Origin: Rostrohypoxylon terebratum
Taxonomy: Eukaryota > Ascomycota > Sordariomycetes > Xylariales > Hypoxylaceae
DNA length: 64,000 nucleotides
Reading direction: 5' to 3'
Assembly: GCA_022497145.1 (NCBI GenBank)
Contig: MU385868.1
Location: 310,001 to 374,000 of the forward strand
Shown piece by piece: positions 10,318-22,162 of the stretch. The number at the start of each line of letters is the position of its first letter. The stretch's first letter is position 1. The position numbers were made by a program, and so were the translations under genes. Under the pieces are notes generated by a model. That model saw only the letters and a program-made list of their open reading frames with translations. It ran no database searches and had not been told where the DNA came from.

Positions 10318-13300
10318 TTATCGCTTCGAAGCGGCCGCTCTGTCGATGGCGGCAGGGCTCTTGACAGCTTTGTCAATTGCGGTTGTCATACTTAATCCGA
10401 CCGGTGTCATGGGAGCTGGTGTGGTGCTCCTGGTCGGAGGCTGGGAACGGTTGTGCGCCATGTGAGCCTTGACTAAATGACCGGCAGCGAGGGCACTGCA
10501 GAGAGATAGTTCTCCTGCGAGGACAGAAGCTCCAACGATGCGAGCAAGGCGGCGCGCATTGTCTCCAGGATTCGTCGGGTGAGAACCCCTAACGCCAAGC
10601 ATGTCGAGCATGGCAGCCTGGGGTTCCAAGATAGTACCACCACCGAGCGTACCGACTTCGATAGATGGCATAGATACAGAGATTTGCAAAGATCCGCGGA
10701 GACTTTGGGACAAATTAGCATACACATTGATCATAAATAAGATTATAGAAACATGAACTTACTTCTTCATGATGGTGATACAGTTAGCACTCTCGACCAC
10801 TTGGGCAGGGTCTTGTCCGGTGGCGAGGAAGATGGCGGCAACGATATTGGCGGCGTGAGCATTGAAGCCTCCAATGGAGGCGGCCATGGCGGATCCGATG
10901 AAGTTCTTGGATGTATTGAGCTCTACAAGACTGTCGACGTCGGTCTTGAGTACTGCCTTTACCACGTCACCAGGGATGATAGCTTCAGCGACTATTCCTT
11001 TTCCTCGGCCGTCGATCCAGTTGATAGCTGCGGCCTTCTTGTCAATGCAGTAGTTTCCGGAAACCGATACGATAACCATATCCTCAAAGCCACCCTCGGT
11101 GACCATGACGTTCAAGGCATGTTCGACACCTTTCGAGATCATGTTCATTCCCATGGCGTCACCAGTAGTCGTCTTGAATCGGATATAAAGGTTAGTTCCA
11201 GCAAGCGCCGTCTTCATTGTTTGCAACCGAGCGAACCTCGAGGTCGAGTTGAAAGCCTTCTTCATTATAATTTGACCAGCATCAGAATCGATCCAGAGTT
11301 TTGCAGCGCCGGCACGCTCGAGGGTCTCAAATTGAACGCAAGGACCGCGTGTCATACCATCGCTCGTCAGGACGGTGATAGCACCCCCGCCGGAGTTGAT
11401 AGCTTTGCAGCCACGGCTTGTGCTAGCGACGAGCACACCTTCAGTAGTAGCCATAGGGATGAAGTAGCTCTGGCCATCGATGACGAGAGGCCCGGCAACA
11501 CCGACGGGAAGGGGCATGTAACCGATGACATTCTCACAGCAAGCGCCGAGAACCTGTTCCCAGTTGTAATTCTCATAAGGCAGCTTGGATCGGTCGAGAA
11601 GGCCAGTGAGATCCTGGGTAGCCTTGGTCCTGGCGATGATGCTCCGGCGAACCTTGACGGCTCGGGTGCAGTCTTTCAGATTCTTCTCTAGAGAATAACC
11701 GGGGATCTTGCCTTTGAGGGAGAGGGCGACAACATCTTCATCGGACATTTCGTGAATGCGTTTCGCAGCCAGCATTTTCTCGAGTTCAGCTGGACTCCTC
11801 CGGATAGTCGGCGCCTTTGGCGATTGAGTGGTGGTGGCAGGCTGGCTGCTTTCATCGTCAGTGTAGGCGGGAGTGAACGGCCTATCAGGAACGGTAGGTT
11901 CCTGCTTCGGCATGATTTCTCCGAGGGGAAGAGTTGCAGATTGAGTATCATTGAACTTCTCGGCGTCGGCAAGGTCCCTGGGATCGATAGGGTGATCAGG
12001 AAGATTGGGATCCCTAATCCCCCACCTAGCTACGTTGAATAGATAGCCGTTGAGAGCAACACTCATAGCCAAGGCTACGACGATCCACTTAGACAAAATG
12101 GGATCTTCCAAACTCGTGAGGAGGCTACCGACCATACGTCCTCCTACGCCATAACCGTGGAGTTGAGCGTAGCTACCACCTTTACCGTGTTGTCCGTCGA
12201 GATAGCTTAGAGGAGGTTGGGCGTAGTGGATGGAAGGGAACTCCAATTCATATTTGATAGGAGTGAGAATAGTGACGACGGTCGGCCTTGAATGGCTCTT
12301 CGCGTCAAAGAGTATCTCGTCGAGTCCGTTGGAAGCGACCTTAAAAGGATCCAGAGGTGGGGAGCTGACTACGCCACCTAATCCGCCAGCCCAGGAAGAG
12401 ATGCTAGAGACATCAGAAGCCCTGAAGGGGATCGTGCAGAGGTTAGCGACGTTGATAGCGACGAAACCGACGATCATCCAAAATTTAAATTTAGGAACGC
12501 TGCTACTCTTGAGATCTTTGCCAAAGAGAGGCTCGTCGACCAGGCCCTTGTCATCTCGGCGAGGCCAATCGTTGCTCTTGGCGACGTTCTCGGCGACACG
12601 ACGACTAACGCCATCGTCCTCCAGGGCCTTCCGCATCTCAACGTGACGGCGGATACGATTTACTTCAAGCTTGATGCACAAGATAGCAGTGTAGAAAGTG
12701 AAGAGCAAGATGCAGTCGAAGAAGAGGATCCACGCGGCCAAAAAGCAGAATTGTTGCAAGCCACCTTGCACGCCCGAGGCGGCTCCGGCAACAAGTATCA
12801 GGATTTCAATAACGTAGTCTCGGACGATCTCATATCCCTTGTCCCTAATCGCGCGCTGTACGGCGTGTTGGATGACTCCTTCCGAGGCTAGGAATTTCTT
12901 GGATTTCCCTTGCTTCTTATCATCATCATCAGGCTTACGCTCGAGCGCGTGAGATAGGACGGCTCGGGTCAGGGCAATGTTCTTCTCGAAGCCGATGGTC
13001 ACGACGAGGAATGGCAACCCTTCGGAGAGCAGGACCACGCTGACAGGAACGCCGAGCTTGGTGGTGACGTTTAGGCCAAACAGGAAGGCAAAGGTAGAGG
13101 AGAATAGGACACTGATAGCTAACCAGACGTTGGATCCCATCTTCCTCATGGACAGGAAGAGCGATACAAAGGTCAGGTGCATGGACAAATATCCGAGAAC
13201 CATAATGATGATATCCAAAGTCTCGGCATTCTTGATCAGGTCGAGAAACTCGATCCAAGCGTTGTGAACCCAGCGAATGACGCTGCTTCTAGTATAGCCC

Positions 13301-13941
13301 TTGGCGACCTTCATAATCCACATCTTCTCCTCGCTCTTTCCGAGCTCGGTCTGGCGCGATTCCTGTCCCGGCACATCATTGGGGATCTCCTGCGCGGCCG
13401 CAAGGAATTCCGGCGCCTCGCTATACTTTACAGCAAACGCAAGAGCGCTGTCTTGAGAATAGGCGGTTAGGGGGTTCGAGGTGGACGGCAGGTGAGAGAT
13501 GGACAAGTTCTGCGGAAGCGGGACGATATGAGGCAACGGCGCGGTTTGGGGCGCGTCTTCGGACGACTCAGGGAAGACCAGGGTGACTAAAGCTAGGTGC
13601 TCGGCGTCTTTCGGAACGCCCGAGTCAACATCGTAGCTCTGCCATTTCCACGAAGTCTCAGGGCCGGTTCGTAAGCTCCTGCTACCCTCAACTAAGGAGG
13701 ACCAGTCGGTTTTTCTCGCTATCCTAGTAACGTCTAAGAGACTGTCTTTGACGACGCCGACGTATGTCGTACTCGCTATCAGGGCAACGATGACGATTGT
13801 ATGTATAGGATGTAGACAGGCTATCTTGGAAAAGAATTGAAGTATCGGAGTGACCCTCTTATTCAGCTTGGATGGTAGGACGGGGGCATCGCTCGGCTGC
13901 TCGCCGCGAAAGCGGGAGGGAAGAAATGTAGAGGCAATCAT
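10318..13941 (-). CDS. HMG-CoA reductase (sterol-sensing-domain type)
   Basis: 3-hydroxy-3-methylglutaryl-CoA reductase, the NADPH-dependent committed step to mevalonate in the ER. Exons 13941-10763 and 10702-10318 give 1187 residues. The 60-bp intron (GTAAGT...CAAAG) restores MKNLRGSLQISVSMPSIEVGT. TM1 is at about 46-63, followed by a luminal loop. A multi-TM sterol-sensing domain spans about 243-425, a linker follows, and the catalytic domain occupies about 720-1160. Catalytic residues are visible: E803 (ENVIGYMP), K968 (DKKAAAINW), D1044 (ATGQDPAQ) and H1140 (KAHMAHNRS). Ser1146 occupies the position of the AMPK-regulated serine of animal enzymes. The gene stands alone, beside no terpene or polyketide synthase, so it is more likely the primary ergosterol enzyme than a cluster-borne resistance copy. 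Confidence 0.97.
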
Positions 13942-16333
13942 GTTGGTGCTACCGCGAAGGCATTGGCAATTGTTCTACTAGCAATCGCGTTTCGTCTCTA
14001 ATCTGAGATGAATATATGTCAGTGGGATTCTTTCATTCCATCTCCCAGGAAAGAATTGGAAGGACTGTTATCGTCTAGCCTCACGTAAGATGTAAGGCTG
14101 GATAGATAGACAGAAAAGAGAGTAAGAATATCTCAGACACAGCCTCAGCCTCAGCGTGTCAACCAAATAGAAGATTTCTTATCGTACCTATTATGCCTAG
14201 AATAACATTAACATTACCATTCACCTCCAATTGTCTAAAGCTAGGTTTATTTCAGGTCTAAGGAAATTGCCGTCGATGATTAGAAGCAAAGGGTGGGTTG
14301 GTAAGGCAGTTGAGATAATTTCATAGGCGAAGGCGAAATCGGCCTCGATGGATCAAGGAGCTCCAGGGCTTCCAGGTTATCCTCGAGTTGAGTCGAGTTG
14401 GGTCGAGTTGGGTCGAGTTATAGGTGACAAGCTCTAGAATAGCCTCGTTTAATGGCTTATGGCTTATTCGAGCTGACGAGGGCGGTCAAAAGTTGAATTG
14501 ACAAGTTGAACCGCTAGATCGTCGTATACCAACAACGCACAAAGAAAGTTGGTTGAAAAGAAATGTTGGAATAATGTTGGTAAGGCGTAAAGGGGGGAGG
14601 TGGGGATTTATTATCGTCGGTGTAGAGAAATTTACAGAACTCAGTGCTATGCATATACTTGAATTTAATGTTATTTATCAAATACATACGGATACCCAGT
14701 AGCGTGTTACATTTAAGTACCTAATTCGTTATTCCTATCTAGTAGTTCCAAGTTCTTCCTACCTAGTTATTCTCATGTACTCAGTTATTTCATACTATGA
14801 TACTTTACTACCTAGTAGTTAGAACTTAGTAGTTGAAGAACCTGCGTTATAGGTACCACTAATACCAACTAACACCGACAAGTGCCCTGGTTTTTCGCAT
14901 GGTAACACCGTCCCAATCTTCAAAATTAGGGGATCCACCACACCGCCGGTCTGTTATCGATTAACAGAGCTTACCTGAAAGGGAAATGCTTTAGTCGAAG
15001 GCTCCACCTTTTCTTTCCATCTCCGTCACTGTTCACACCCGTTTCTGCCACTTACGTACCTGGATAGTAGTACATGCGTTCCTACATGAGCTTGGCACGT
15101 TTGCGTGTACTAGGTACTTATTCCTAGTATGTGACAAGTACAAGTACCAGAATTATGTAACATTAAGTAATTAATTCACCTAGAGTCCTGGACACTTTCC
15201 CAAGATGAATGTCAAACTCTACCTAGCGTTCCCGAGTATGACGACCCCGAGTTTTAACAGCTCATTTCAGCCAAAGCGTGTAAGATTTTAATCTTCAATA
15301 CTAAGTTTTGTACTCGATGAATTTTAGGAGACTGAAGCATTAGTGCGGAAGTTAATTGATGTGATTAGACAATGCTTCATGATATTCTTAACTATAAAAC
15401 CCCAAATTATCATGACTATGGATTTTATCAGTCCACCGGAGGAGACGTTGTTTCCTTAAATTGTATTGATCTTCTAGCTATTGGGTATAGATACATGAGA
15501 TCCATGTTTAGCATGTACCGTCGTAATTCATCTTCGGTTCCCTTGCAACTAAAGCGCCAATGACAAACAGTTTGTACCTTGGCAGATCAAGTCCGAAGAA
15601 TTCGGTTGAAGTTCGAACCCTGGGAGAAATCTACATTGTATGTACCTAGAATCAGATAGATAATGCCTCCCATGCTCTCCTTCTCTGTTATTCTTGATAC
15701 TTTCCTCAAATCGTTCTTGCACACACACACACTTTTGAAAGTGCGGTAGTAAAGTACCAAAGCTGCTAAGTAATAGGTAATATTGAAAATGATGTGAGAG
15801 TACGACAGGATGTCAATGGCAAGTGAATCAATTCTGAAGCAATGGGATTCAAGATAAGGCGGGTGTGAGTGGGGAGTGTGGAAAAGGAAAAGGCGAATGG
15901 CTGCCCCCCACGCTTCTTTATACTATGTACACTGTACAGCGAGCCGTCGCTGCAATGTCACGACAAAAATGCTTGTAATAGGTAGTCGGAGAGTTCTTTG
16001 AGGGCTAGGATTGACCGCTAAAGATAGCTTATATTCGACGACGTTTAAAACATTTCATGTCAGGTTGGTCTCTTCCCGCATCACCATATCAGACAAATTC
16101 AAGCTGGGCTGGCTGGTCCTACCACATCAAACGTGACCTATCCAGCTAAGCCATACTCTGCTGCTCACGTAAGTCCGCCACCGGCTTGTACGACTGAAGA
16201 CGCTGTGAAATATCGTTGTTGCTGGATCAGGAAAACCTCCGAGCTCGCATTACTAACCCTATGGTGTCGTTGATACATACATCAGGTGTGTGGCTGCTGA
16301 GAAGTGAAGGTTGTGCTCGGCAGTCTTGCCCGC
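13942..16333. other. long intergenic region upstream of HMG-CoA reductase
   Basis: 2.4 kb without a supported gene. The proximal part should contain the HMG-CoA reductase promoter and 5' UTR; the distal part is the 3' flank of nicotinamidase. It contains a 10-bp tandem repeat (14382-14420) and several CTACCTAGTAG-type words around 14700-15125. Confidence 0.5.
14382..14420. repeat. four tandem copies of a 10-bp unit (GTCGAGTTGG)
   Basis: CCTCGAGTTG-AGTCGAGTTG-GGTCGAGTTG-GGTCGAGTTA. It lies about 450 bp upstream of the HMG-CoA reductase start. Simple expansion is likely; a repeated factor site is possible. Confidence 0.7.
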
Positions 16334-17074
16334 TCACTGTGCCGTCCTCAATCGACCTACTTCCGGACCGTCAAAGCTGACTATCCTGACCCCGGACGCA
16401 CCGATCTCTTTCTTGAGCTCGGGCCATGCAGACACGTCGACTGGTCTAGTGCACTCTTCAACCAGGTAGGTCTTAAAGCCTTCCTTAGCAGCGTCTACGG
16501 CCGCATTCTTGACGCAGTAGTCCGCTGCTAGTCCTACCACGTACAGATCTGTTACTCGCTTCTCTCTCAGAGCTTTGGCGAGGCCGCTGTCGCAGACCCG
16601 CGGGGACAAGAAGGGATCGTAGAAAGGGCTGTACATCTCGACCCGCGGATCCGTCCCTTTGTCAAGGATCATGTCCAGATGACTGGCGCGTAGCTCGGGA
16701 ATCAGCTCCGCTCCCGGCGAGCCTTGCACGCAGTGGACCGGCCACAGCCGAGACTCGTAAGTTTCCGACCTGTTGTGCGGATTCTCAATAGTGACAAAAT
16801 CCTGGAATGGAGCTTTACCTTCGTGGTTCGCTGCGAACGAAACGTGATCAGCAGGGTGCCAATCTTTCGTCGCGATCTTGACCACGAAAGGTAATTCTAA
16901 AAGCTTGTTAATTAGTGGCGCGATATCGCGGCCTTCAATCACGGCGAGCGAGCCATTCTAGGTTTTGTTAATAATCAATCTCCCTGACAACCTTGAAGCC
17001 TTGAGGTGACTTACCGGAGGACAGAAGTCCTCTTGGAGATCTACTATCAACAACGCAGGCCTAAAGTCTGGCAT
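16334..17074 (-). CDS. PNC1: nicotinamidase (isochorismatase fold)
   Basis: Hydrolyses nicotinamide to nicotinate and ammonia in the NAD+ salvage pathway. It also lowers nicotinamide, an inhibitor of sirtuins. Exons 17074-17015 (20 codons) and 16957-16334 join in phase 0 across a 57-bp intron (GTAAGT...CCTAG), giving 227 residues, close to yeast Pnc1. The catalytic triad is D12 (LLIVDLQEDF), K120 (ILDKGTDP) and C168 (GLAADYCVK). The metal ligands are D52, H54 (TKDWHP) and H95 (WPVHC). All key residues are present, so it should be active. The start is the ATG directly before the first beta strand. Confidence 0.95.
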
Positions 17075-17807
17075 GTCTATATTAATATCTTTTCACAGGT
17101 GATTAAGGTTCAAACGGACTTTCAGGTTAGACGTTGGACGTTTGACGTGAGACGAATTAGAATCTTTTTGTGTTTTATTGAGACAATTACAAACATGATG
17201 TCTCAAATTAATGCCAGGTCCAGGCGGCACCTGCAGTGAGGTCACTGTAGGACATCCGATAAGAAACTGCGGGGAATATTTTAGGTAGGGAAACTGGTTC
17301 TCCAATTATTTAGCTAAACTCAAACTCAACCTGAAAAGCTTCATCCCAAATGTCAAGATAACTTCAGGTTTAGCTCAACTTCTCAAGCCCTGAGCACGTA
17401 CATCAATTCCAGAAATGTCGACAAAAATTGGATGAATTCGTATTGGAAATCTCAACATTCAATTTTCACTCATAATTGGCCAATTCGGATGTCTTGAAAC
17501 ACTCCACAAAGAGGGACTCATACACGTGTTCACTTGTACAAAACTACCTGGTACCTACACCCAACGCTAAAGTGGTGGATTAGTTTGGTCGATATTTGCT
17601 AGAGAGAACTCCGACGATTACTCGTTCTTTTTCTTTGGTAAGGTATATTCCAAACCCTTCGTCAAACTCCCAAACCAAAGTTGGAAGTAGTCGAAAAACG
17701 CATTTTTGCGACCATACCACTATCACACATATTAGAGGGGTTCGAAGCACGGAAACGAAGGAAACATTAGGTATGGAAGCACACGATGATTCCCGAGAAT
17801 ACGTGTG
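17075..17807. other. intergenic region upstream of nicotinamidase
   Basis: 733 bp between the nicotinamidase start and the monooxygenase 3' end. I looked here for a missing C-terminal exon of the monooxygenase and did not find a convincing one. Otherwise nothing notable. Confidence 0.5.
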
Positions 17808-19359
17808 TCATTTATAAACCTCAGGGGTAGGAAACAAACTCACCGGTGATTCGCCCGTAATCCTAGGAAACCTGCTCTGTGCCATCACGAAGTAGGTTGA
17901 GCTATGTGCCACCACCGGTTTAGAGGAGCTAATATCGTCCTGGGAATGAACTGGCATGACTGAAGTAGCCCCTATCTTCGTCATACGCTTCCAAACATTG
18001 ATAAGGAGCTTGATGCTGGCGTCCGCTCCAACTGTCCACGAACTCGTCGTGTATCCGGTCACGGTACCGGCATTCGGAAGTCCGGAAAGCATAGCTCCTC
18101 GCCAGCAATAACGTGTCCCAATGTCGACAGGCTCTCCGTCTACGACAGGAATAACACCCCCGAATAAGTGAAGGTCTTGAGATTCTCATGGTTAGCAATT
18201 AAAGATAATGGTTTGTCGCATATCGACTGAGTAGGTAGTCCAATAAGTACGAAGCACTTACGTAGACCAGTTGCTGGCACGATGATATCCGCCTCCAATT
18301 TCTTTCCCGACTCGGTCAAGATACCATCTTCTGTCACCTTCTGGATGTGGTCGGTAACAACGTCGCAATTGTCTTGGTGCAGCGCTTTGAAAAAATCGCC
18401 ATCCGGACACATGCAGACTCGTTGATCCCAGGGGTCATATCTTGGGTTGAAATGAATATCGACGTCAATCTTAGCCGGCAATTGCGCCCTCATCTCTTTC
18501 ATCATGATCTTCCTCATCCGGTTCGGAAAGGTTAGGCTGAAGGCGCTGAAGAGATTCTCCATGATAAGAGAGCTAGATCGCCAAGTGTTAGTGCTCCTAC
18601 TCGAAAGGTTGCCCGTTCCTAGGTTAGGATAGGATATACGCACAGCCACCAGTTGATCGAATGAGCAATACGCTCTGGGAGGTGCTTCTTGAGCCACACG
18701 TTGACTGGGTTTGACACAGGAAGGCTTATAACGTAAGATGGACTCCTCTGAAGCATTGTCACATGGCCCGCTGTCTTGGCCACAACTGGAACCATGGTGA
18801 CGGCGGTAGCTCCAGAACCGATGATGATGACTTTCTTGCCCGCATAATCAAGATCTTCGGGCCAAAATTGCGGGTGTGCAACAACGCCTTGGAAATTTTC
18901 TATGCCCGGTATATCAGCCTGTAGCGGCTTCGCGTAGTCATAGTAACCGGTACAAGCCAGTAGAAATTTAGCACTATACTCCTTTGTTACATTGCCCTTA
19001 GAAACCGCCAGAGTCCAGCGCTGTTGATCGGAATACCAACTAGCGCCGGTGACCCGGTGACCAAATTGTATCTTCGCATCGATGCCTTCAGATCGTGCTG
19101 CGTCTTCGATGTATTCCTGGATGAGATGGCCATCGGCCATATCATTCTCGTGTATCCATGGTCGCCAGGGTAGGCCTAGCAGAGCAAGTTCGGAATCAGA
19201 CCTGATGCCGGGAAATTTGAAGAACGACCAGGTTCCGCCGATCTCTTCCCGCGCTTCTAAGATGGCGTATGAACACTTCGGAAGCTGAGTTTTCAGGCGA
19301 TACGCAGCATCGACCCCTGAAAGCCCAGCTCCGATAATGATGAAGTCATATTCCTCCAT
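17808..19359 (-). CDS. Baeyer-Villiger/FMO-type flavin monooxygenase
   Basis: FAD- and NADPH-dependent monooxygenase of the class B (BVMO/FMO) family. Exons 19359-18644, 18572-18262 and 18184-17808 give 467 residues. The N-terminal FAD Rossmann motif is GAGLSGVDAA. The fingerprint FxGxxxHxxxWP is present as FQGVVAHPQFWP, and the NADPH-binding motif is GSGATAVTMVP. The second intron splices CTAC|GTAAGT to CATGAG|AATCTC and restores ATGLQSQDLHLFGGVIPVVDG. The protein ends shortly after FPRITGESP. A donor-like GTGAGT overlaps the last codons, so either the protein is short at its C-terminus or a last exon was missed. Same strand as, and directly downstream of, an MFS exporter gene. Substrate unknown; ketone, aldehyde or steroid oxygenation is possible. 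Confidence 0.88.
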
Positions 19360-20035
19360 GATGTACTGTACTGAGTCAAAGTTAGGTATGGATGAGTCGC
19401 GACCTCACCGTCCAGCTCAGCTCAGCTCAGCCGTATGAGGAATTTACTCGTCGTCGCGTCTAGACTTGGCTTAGCACGTTAAAAATGGGACCGAAGTGAG
19501 TCTAAACTCGTTGTAGTAAATATGGACGGCTACCGTTGTCATTGAAAATCCTTCGCCAATTTCAGGCACTGTAATAGTTGTTAGGTATTCATTCCAACGA
19601 GGATGGGTCAAAGACTGAAAGTGGAAGTGGAAGTGGAAGTGGAAAACATCGAATTGCTTGGCTCTCTCAACAGGGTTTAGCAGACTCGCCAGATTTTTAC
19701 CAGGTAGGTACGATGTACAATACTGCGTAGGTAGGTTGATACGTTAGGTATTACTGACAGTCTGAAAGATCCATGGATCCAACACCTATGCCAAGGATCT
19801 CAGAGAGTGATTCAGCCTGTGAACTAAGTTTTTATAAGTTTTTATTGGCAGCCGCGACCTCGAGGGACGCATGTCTTAAACACCAACATCATTATAGATG
19901 CAGCGACGTCTGAATATACCTTGGGCCTTGGTACTTACTAGGTAAATTAGGTATGTCTGGTACCTCAAGTTTCAACTACTATTACCTAAGTTTTCATCTT
20001 CGTTCAATGCTCTTTCTCACCCGATCTGGCTCCCA
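19360..20035. other. intergenic region upstream of the monooxygenase
   Basis: 676 bp holding the monooxygenase promoter and the MFS 3' flank. It contains an AGCTC run near 19411-19430, four GTGGAA repeats at 19621-19644 and several TAGGTA/TACTAGGTA words (19700-19955). No gene. Confidence 0.5.
19621..19644. repeat. GTGGAA microsatellite, 4 copies
   Basis: Perfect hexanucleotide tandem about 265 bp upstream of the monooxygenase ATG. Confidence 0.8.
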
Positions 20036-22162
20036 TCAGCTCAAGATCGCTCTTCTCTTCTCCTCTTCCACTTTCACTTTCTCCGTCTCTTTCTCTATCT
20101 CCCTTTCCCTTTCCTCTTCCTCTTCCTCTTCCTTTTCTTGTTCCTGTTTGATTTCTTTCAAATTCTTCCATCCCATCCCCCAACCGCTCAAAAACGCGCA
20201 ACCTGCCGCAGCAAGTTGAAGATACTAGGAACAAGATTGTTAGCCAGACTAAGTTGCTGTGAGACGGTGAGACGATACCTAGTAGCTTAGGTACTTACGA
20301 ATACATGGTTGATGGCCTGGTTATAGGCCAAGAGAGCCCCTGCTAATTGATCCGGTGGGACAACTTTCGATATCTCCGTTACGCCGCTGTTGATCAACAT
20401 ATCCGCATCGACACCCGGCGCAAATTTCTTGAGTGCTATCGGGATCGAGCTCGTAAATATACTCTTGCCAACAGCGGAGAATATCGCGCCCCCTAACAGC
20501 TGGGAGAACATGGCATACCCAGTAGCTATCGAGGCGTCTTCCTTAGGACAGTTGGCTTGTATCGCAGTAACCAACTATTGTGAATTGTCCGTTAGCATTC
20601 TGTTGATAAGAAACACGATTGATTACTTACTAGCTGCAATACGAAACCTCGGCCGGCTCCCATAAGGATTTGGTATCCTATGATGTTTCCGAGACCAGTT
20701 GTTGGAGTAAACGTCGAAGTCAGACCAGCTCCGATCGCCACTAGAGCATTACCTCCTATGACCTCAGGTAAGTAGTAACCGGTTCTCTGAACGAGAGCAC
20801 CGCATACTACCGAGGCGACGAGCTGTGACAATATCAAAGGAAGAAGCATTACACCACTGCGCAACGCGTTCACCCCTTGGATTGCTTGGAACCAGACGGG
20901 CAACCAGTATATGGCGTTGATAGACCCGCCGCTTTGCACGAACGAGGTGATGGTGATCATGGTGTTGATTCGGTTGCGCAATAATCTGGGCGGCAGCAGA
21001 GCTTCTTCTCCCTTGTAGGCGAACCAGAACCCCAAGACGCCAAAGGTCGCCGCTCCGCCACACATGAGTCCAATTACCGTCGCTGATTTCCATGGGTATT
21101 CAGTCCCACCCCATTGTAGACCTATCAGCAACATGAGGGACGCCGCCGCGAAAAAAAGGAATCCCACAAAGTCGATGTCGACAATTCGTTGCAGAAGAGA
21201 CGTCTGTACCGTCGAAAGTCTCGGCACAGGTAATTTGACTACAAATACGAACAGAAAAACGACTATACCTCCTAAAGGTAGATTACTAAGAGAAGGGTTA
21301 GTCGAAGTTGGACTGCAGAGTACGGCGATATGGATGTTGCCCACATGTAGAAGCACCAGCGCCAAGTTATTCCCTGCGTCAAAGCGCCACCGATTAAGGG
21401 ACCGACTGCCTGCCCGACTGCGAAGCAACCAAGTATGATGCCGTTCAGAAAAGACCGGTTTGCTATTGGGACGGTAGCTGCGATAATGGTGGATCCGCCG
21501 TTCAGGATACCGGAACCCCCTATGCCACTTATTGCTCTGGCGATGATAAGCATCATGGAAGATGTCGATAGCGCAGCAATCAACGACCCGAGCTCAAAGA
21601 TTATTATAAAAGCAATGAACACAAGTTTTATTCGGAAAGTTCTGTATAATTTCCCAACGAAGGGTACCATAACGCAGCTATGCCTGATTATCAGTCTTCG
21701 GTTGCTTTAGAGCAAATAGCAGGGGAGCGGGATAGACTCACTTCGCTATTAGGTACGCCGAAGAATACCATCCGACATCGTTCACGGTGTTGAATTCATT
21801 CGTTATCGCAGGGATTGCCTGTGTTCAAAGAAATGTAAGCAAAGACAAACCTCAGATCATGATGAAATATCCCTTACAGTTCCTACGGCGGTAGCGTTGA
21901 ATGCTATCAAAAGAACACCTAAAGTGACGGAAGCTATCAACACATAGAAAGGCAACCCACTGACGAGTGGTTGATTGGTATTCTTGGCATCACCATGATC
22001 GTCCCTCAGGGGAGGTGGTCTAGCCTGGTCACGGTCGCCAAGGTCGCCAAGACCGTGATCCTGAAGATTGGCTCCGTCGGACTCTGATTTTGGATGCTTT
22101 TCGTTCAATCCAGCTTCGATATCCCTTTCGAGGCCATCTTGAGTTGGCGATCGACTGCTCAT
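20036..22162 (-). CDS. MFS multidrug/toxin efflux transporter, 14-TM (DHA2) type
   Basis: Proton-coupled exporter in the plasma or vacuolar membrane, 604 residues. Six exons join in phase: 22162-21878, 21818-21742, 21677-21345, 21285-20631, 20574-20299 and 20224-20036. The spliced protein shows a polar N-terminal tail of about 73 residues and the first membrane span (LIASVTLGVLLIAFNATAVGT). It continues with NDVGWYSSAYL, the loop GKLYRTFRIK, the motif-C-like GIGGSGILNGGSTIIAATVP, and RWCFYINLPLGG after the third intron. Unusually, the C-terminus is a long Lys/Glu/Arg-rich tail encoded by a nearly pure pyrimidine tract (+ strand 20050-20165). It shares a 475-bp divergent promoter with a Zn2Cys6 gene and is followed by a flavin monooxygenase gene, which suggests export of that enzyme's product or substrate. 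Confidence 0.92.

Noticed and set aside
10753..11691. 312-codon plus-strand frame opposite HMG-CoA reductase
   Set aside because: Antisense of the catalytic domain; long only because of codon bias in the real gene.
10318..13941. HMG-CoA reductase as a statin-cluster resistance copy
   Set aside because: No polyketide or terpene synthase, acyltransferase or other cluster gene lies next to it; a primary ergosterol enzyme is simpler.
15372..15563. 63-codon open frame in the HMG-CoA reductase/nicotinamidase intergenic region
   Set aside because: AT-biased codons, no splice partners, no family resemblance; consistent with chance in AT-rich DNA.
15597..15630. GTTCGAACC resembling a tRNA B-box
   Set aside because: No matching T-arm stem, A-box or acceptor stem at the right distances, so no cloverleaf can be drawn.
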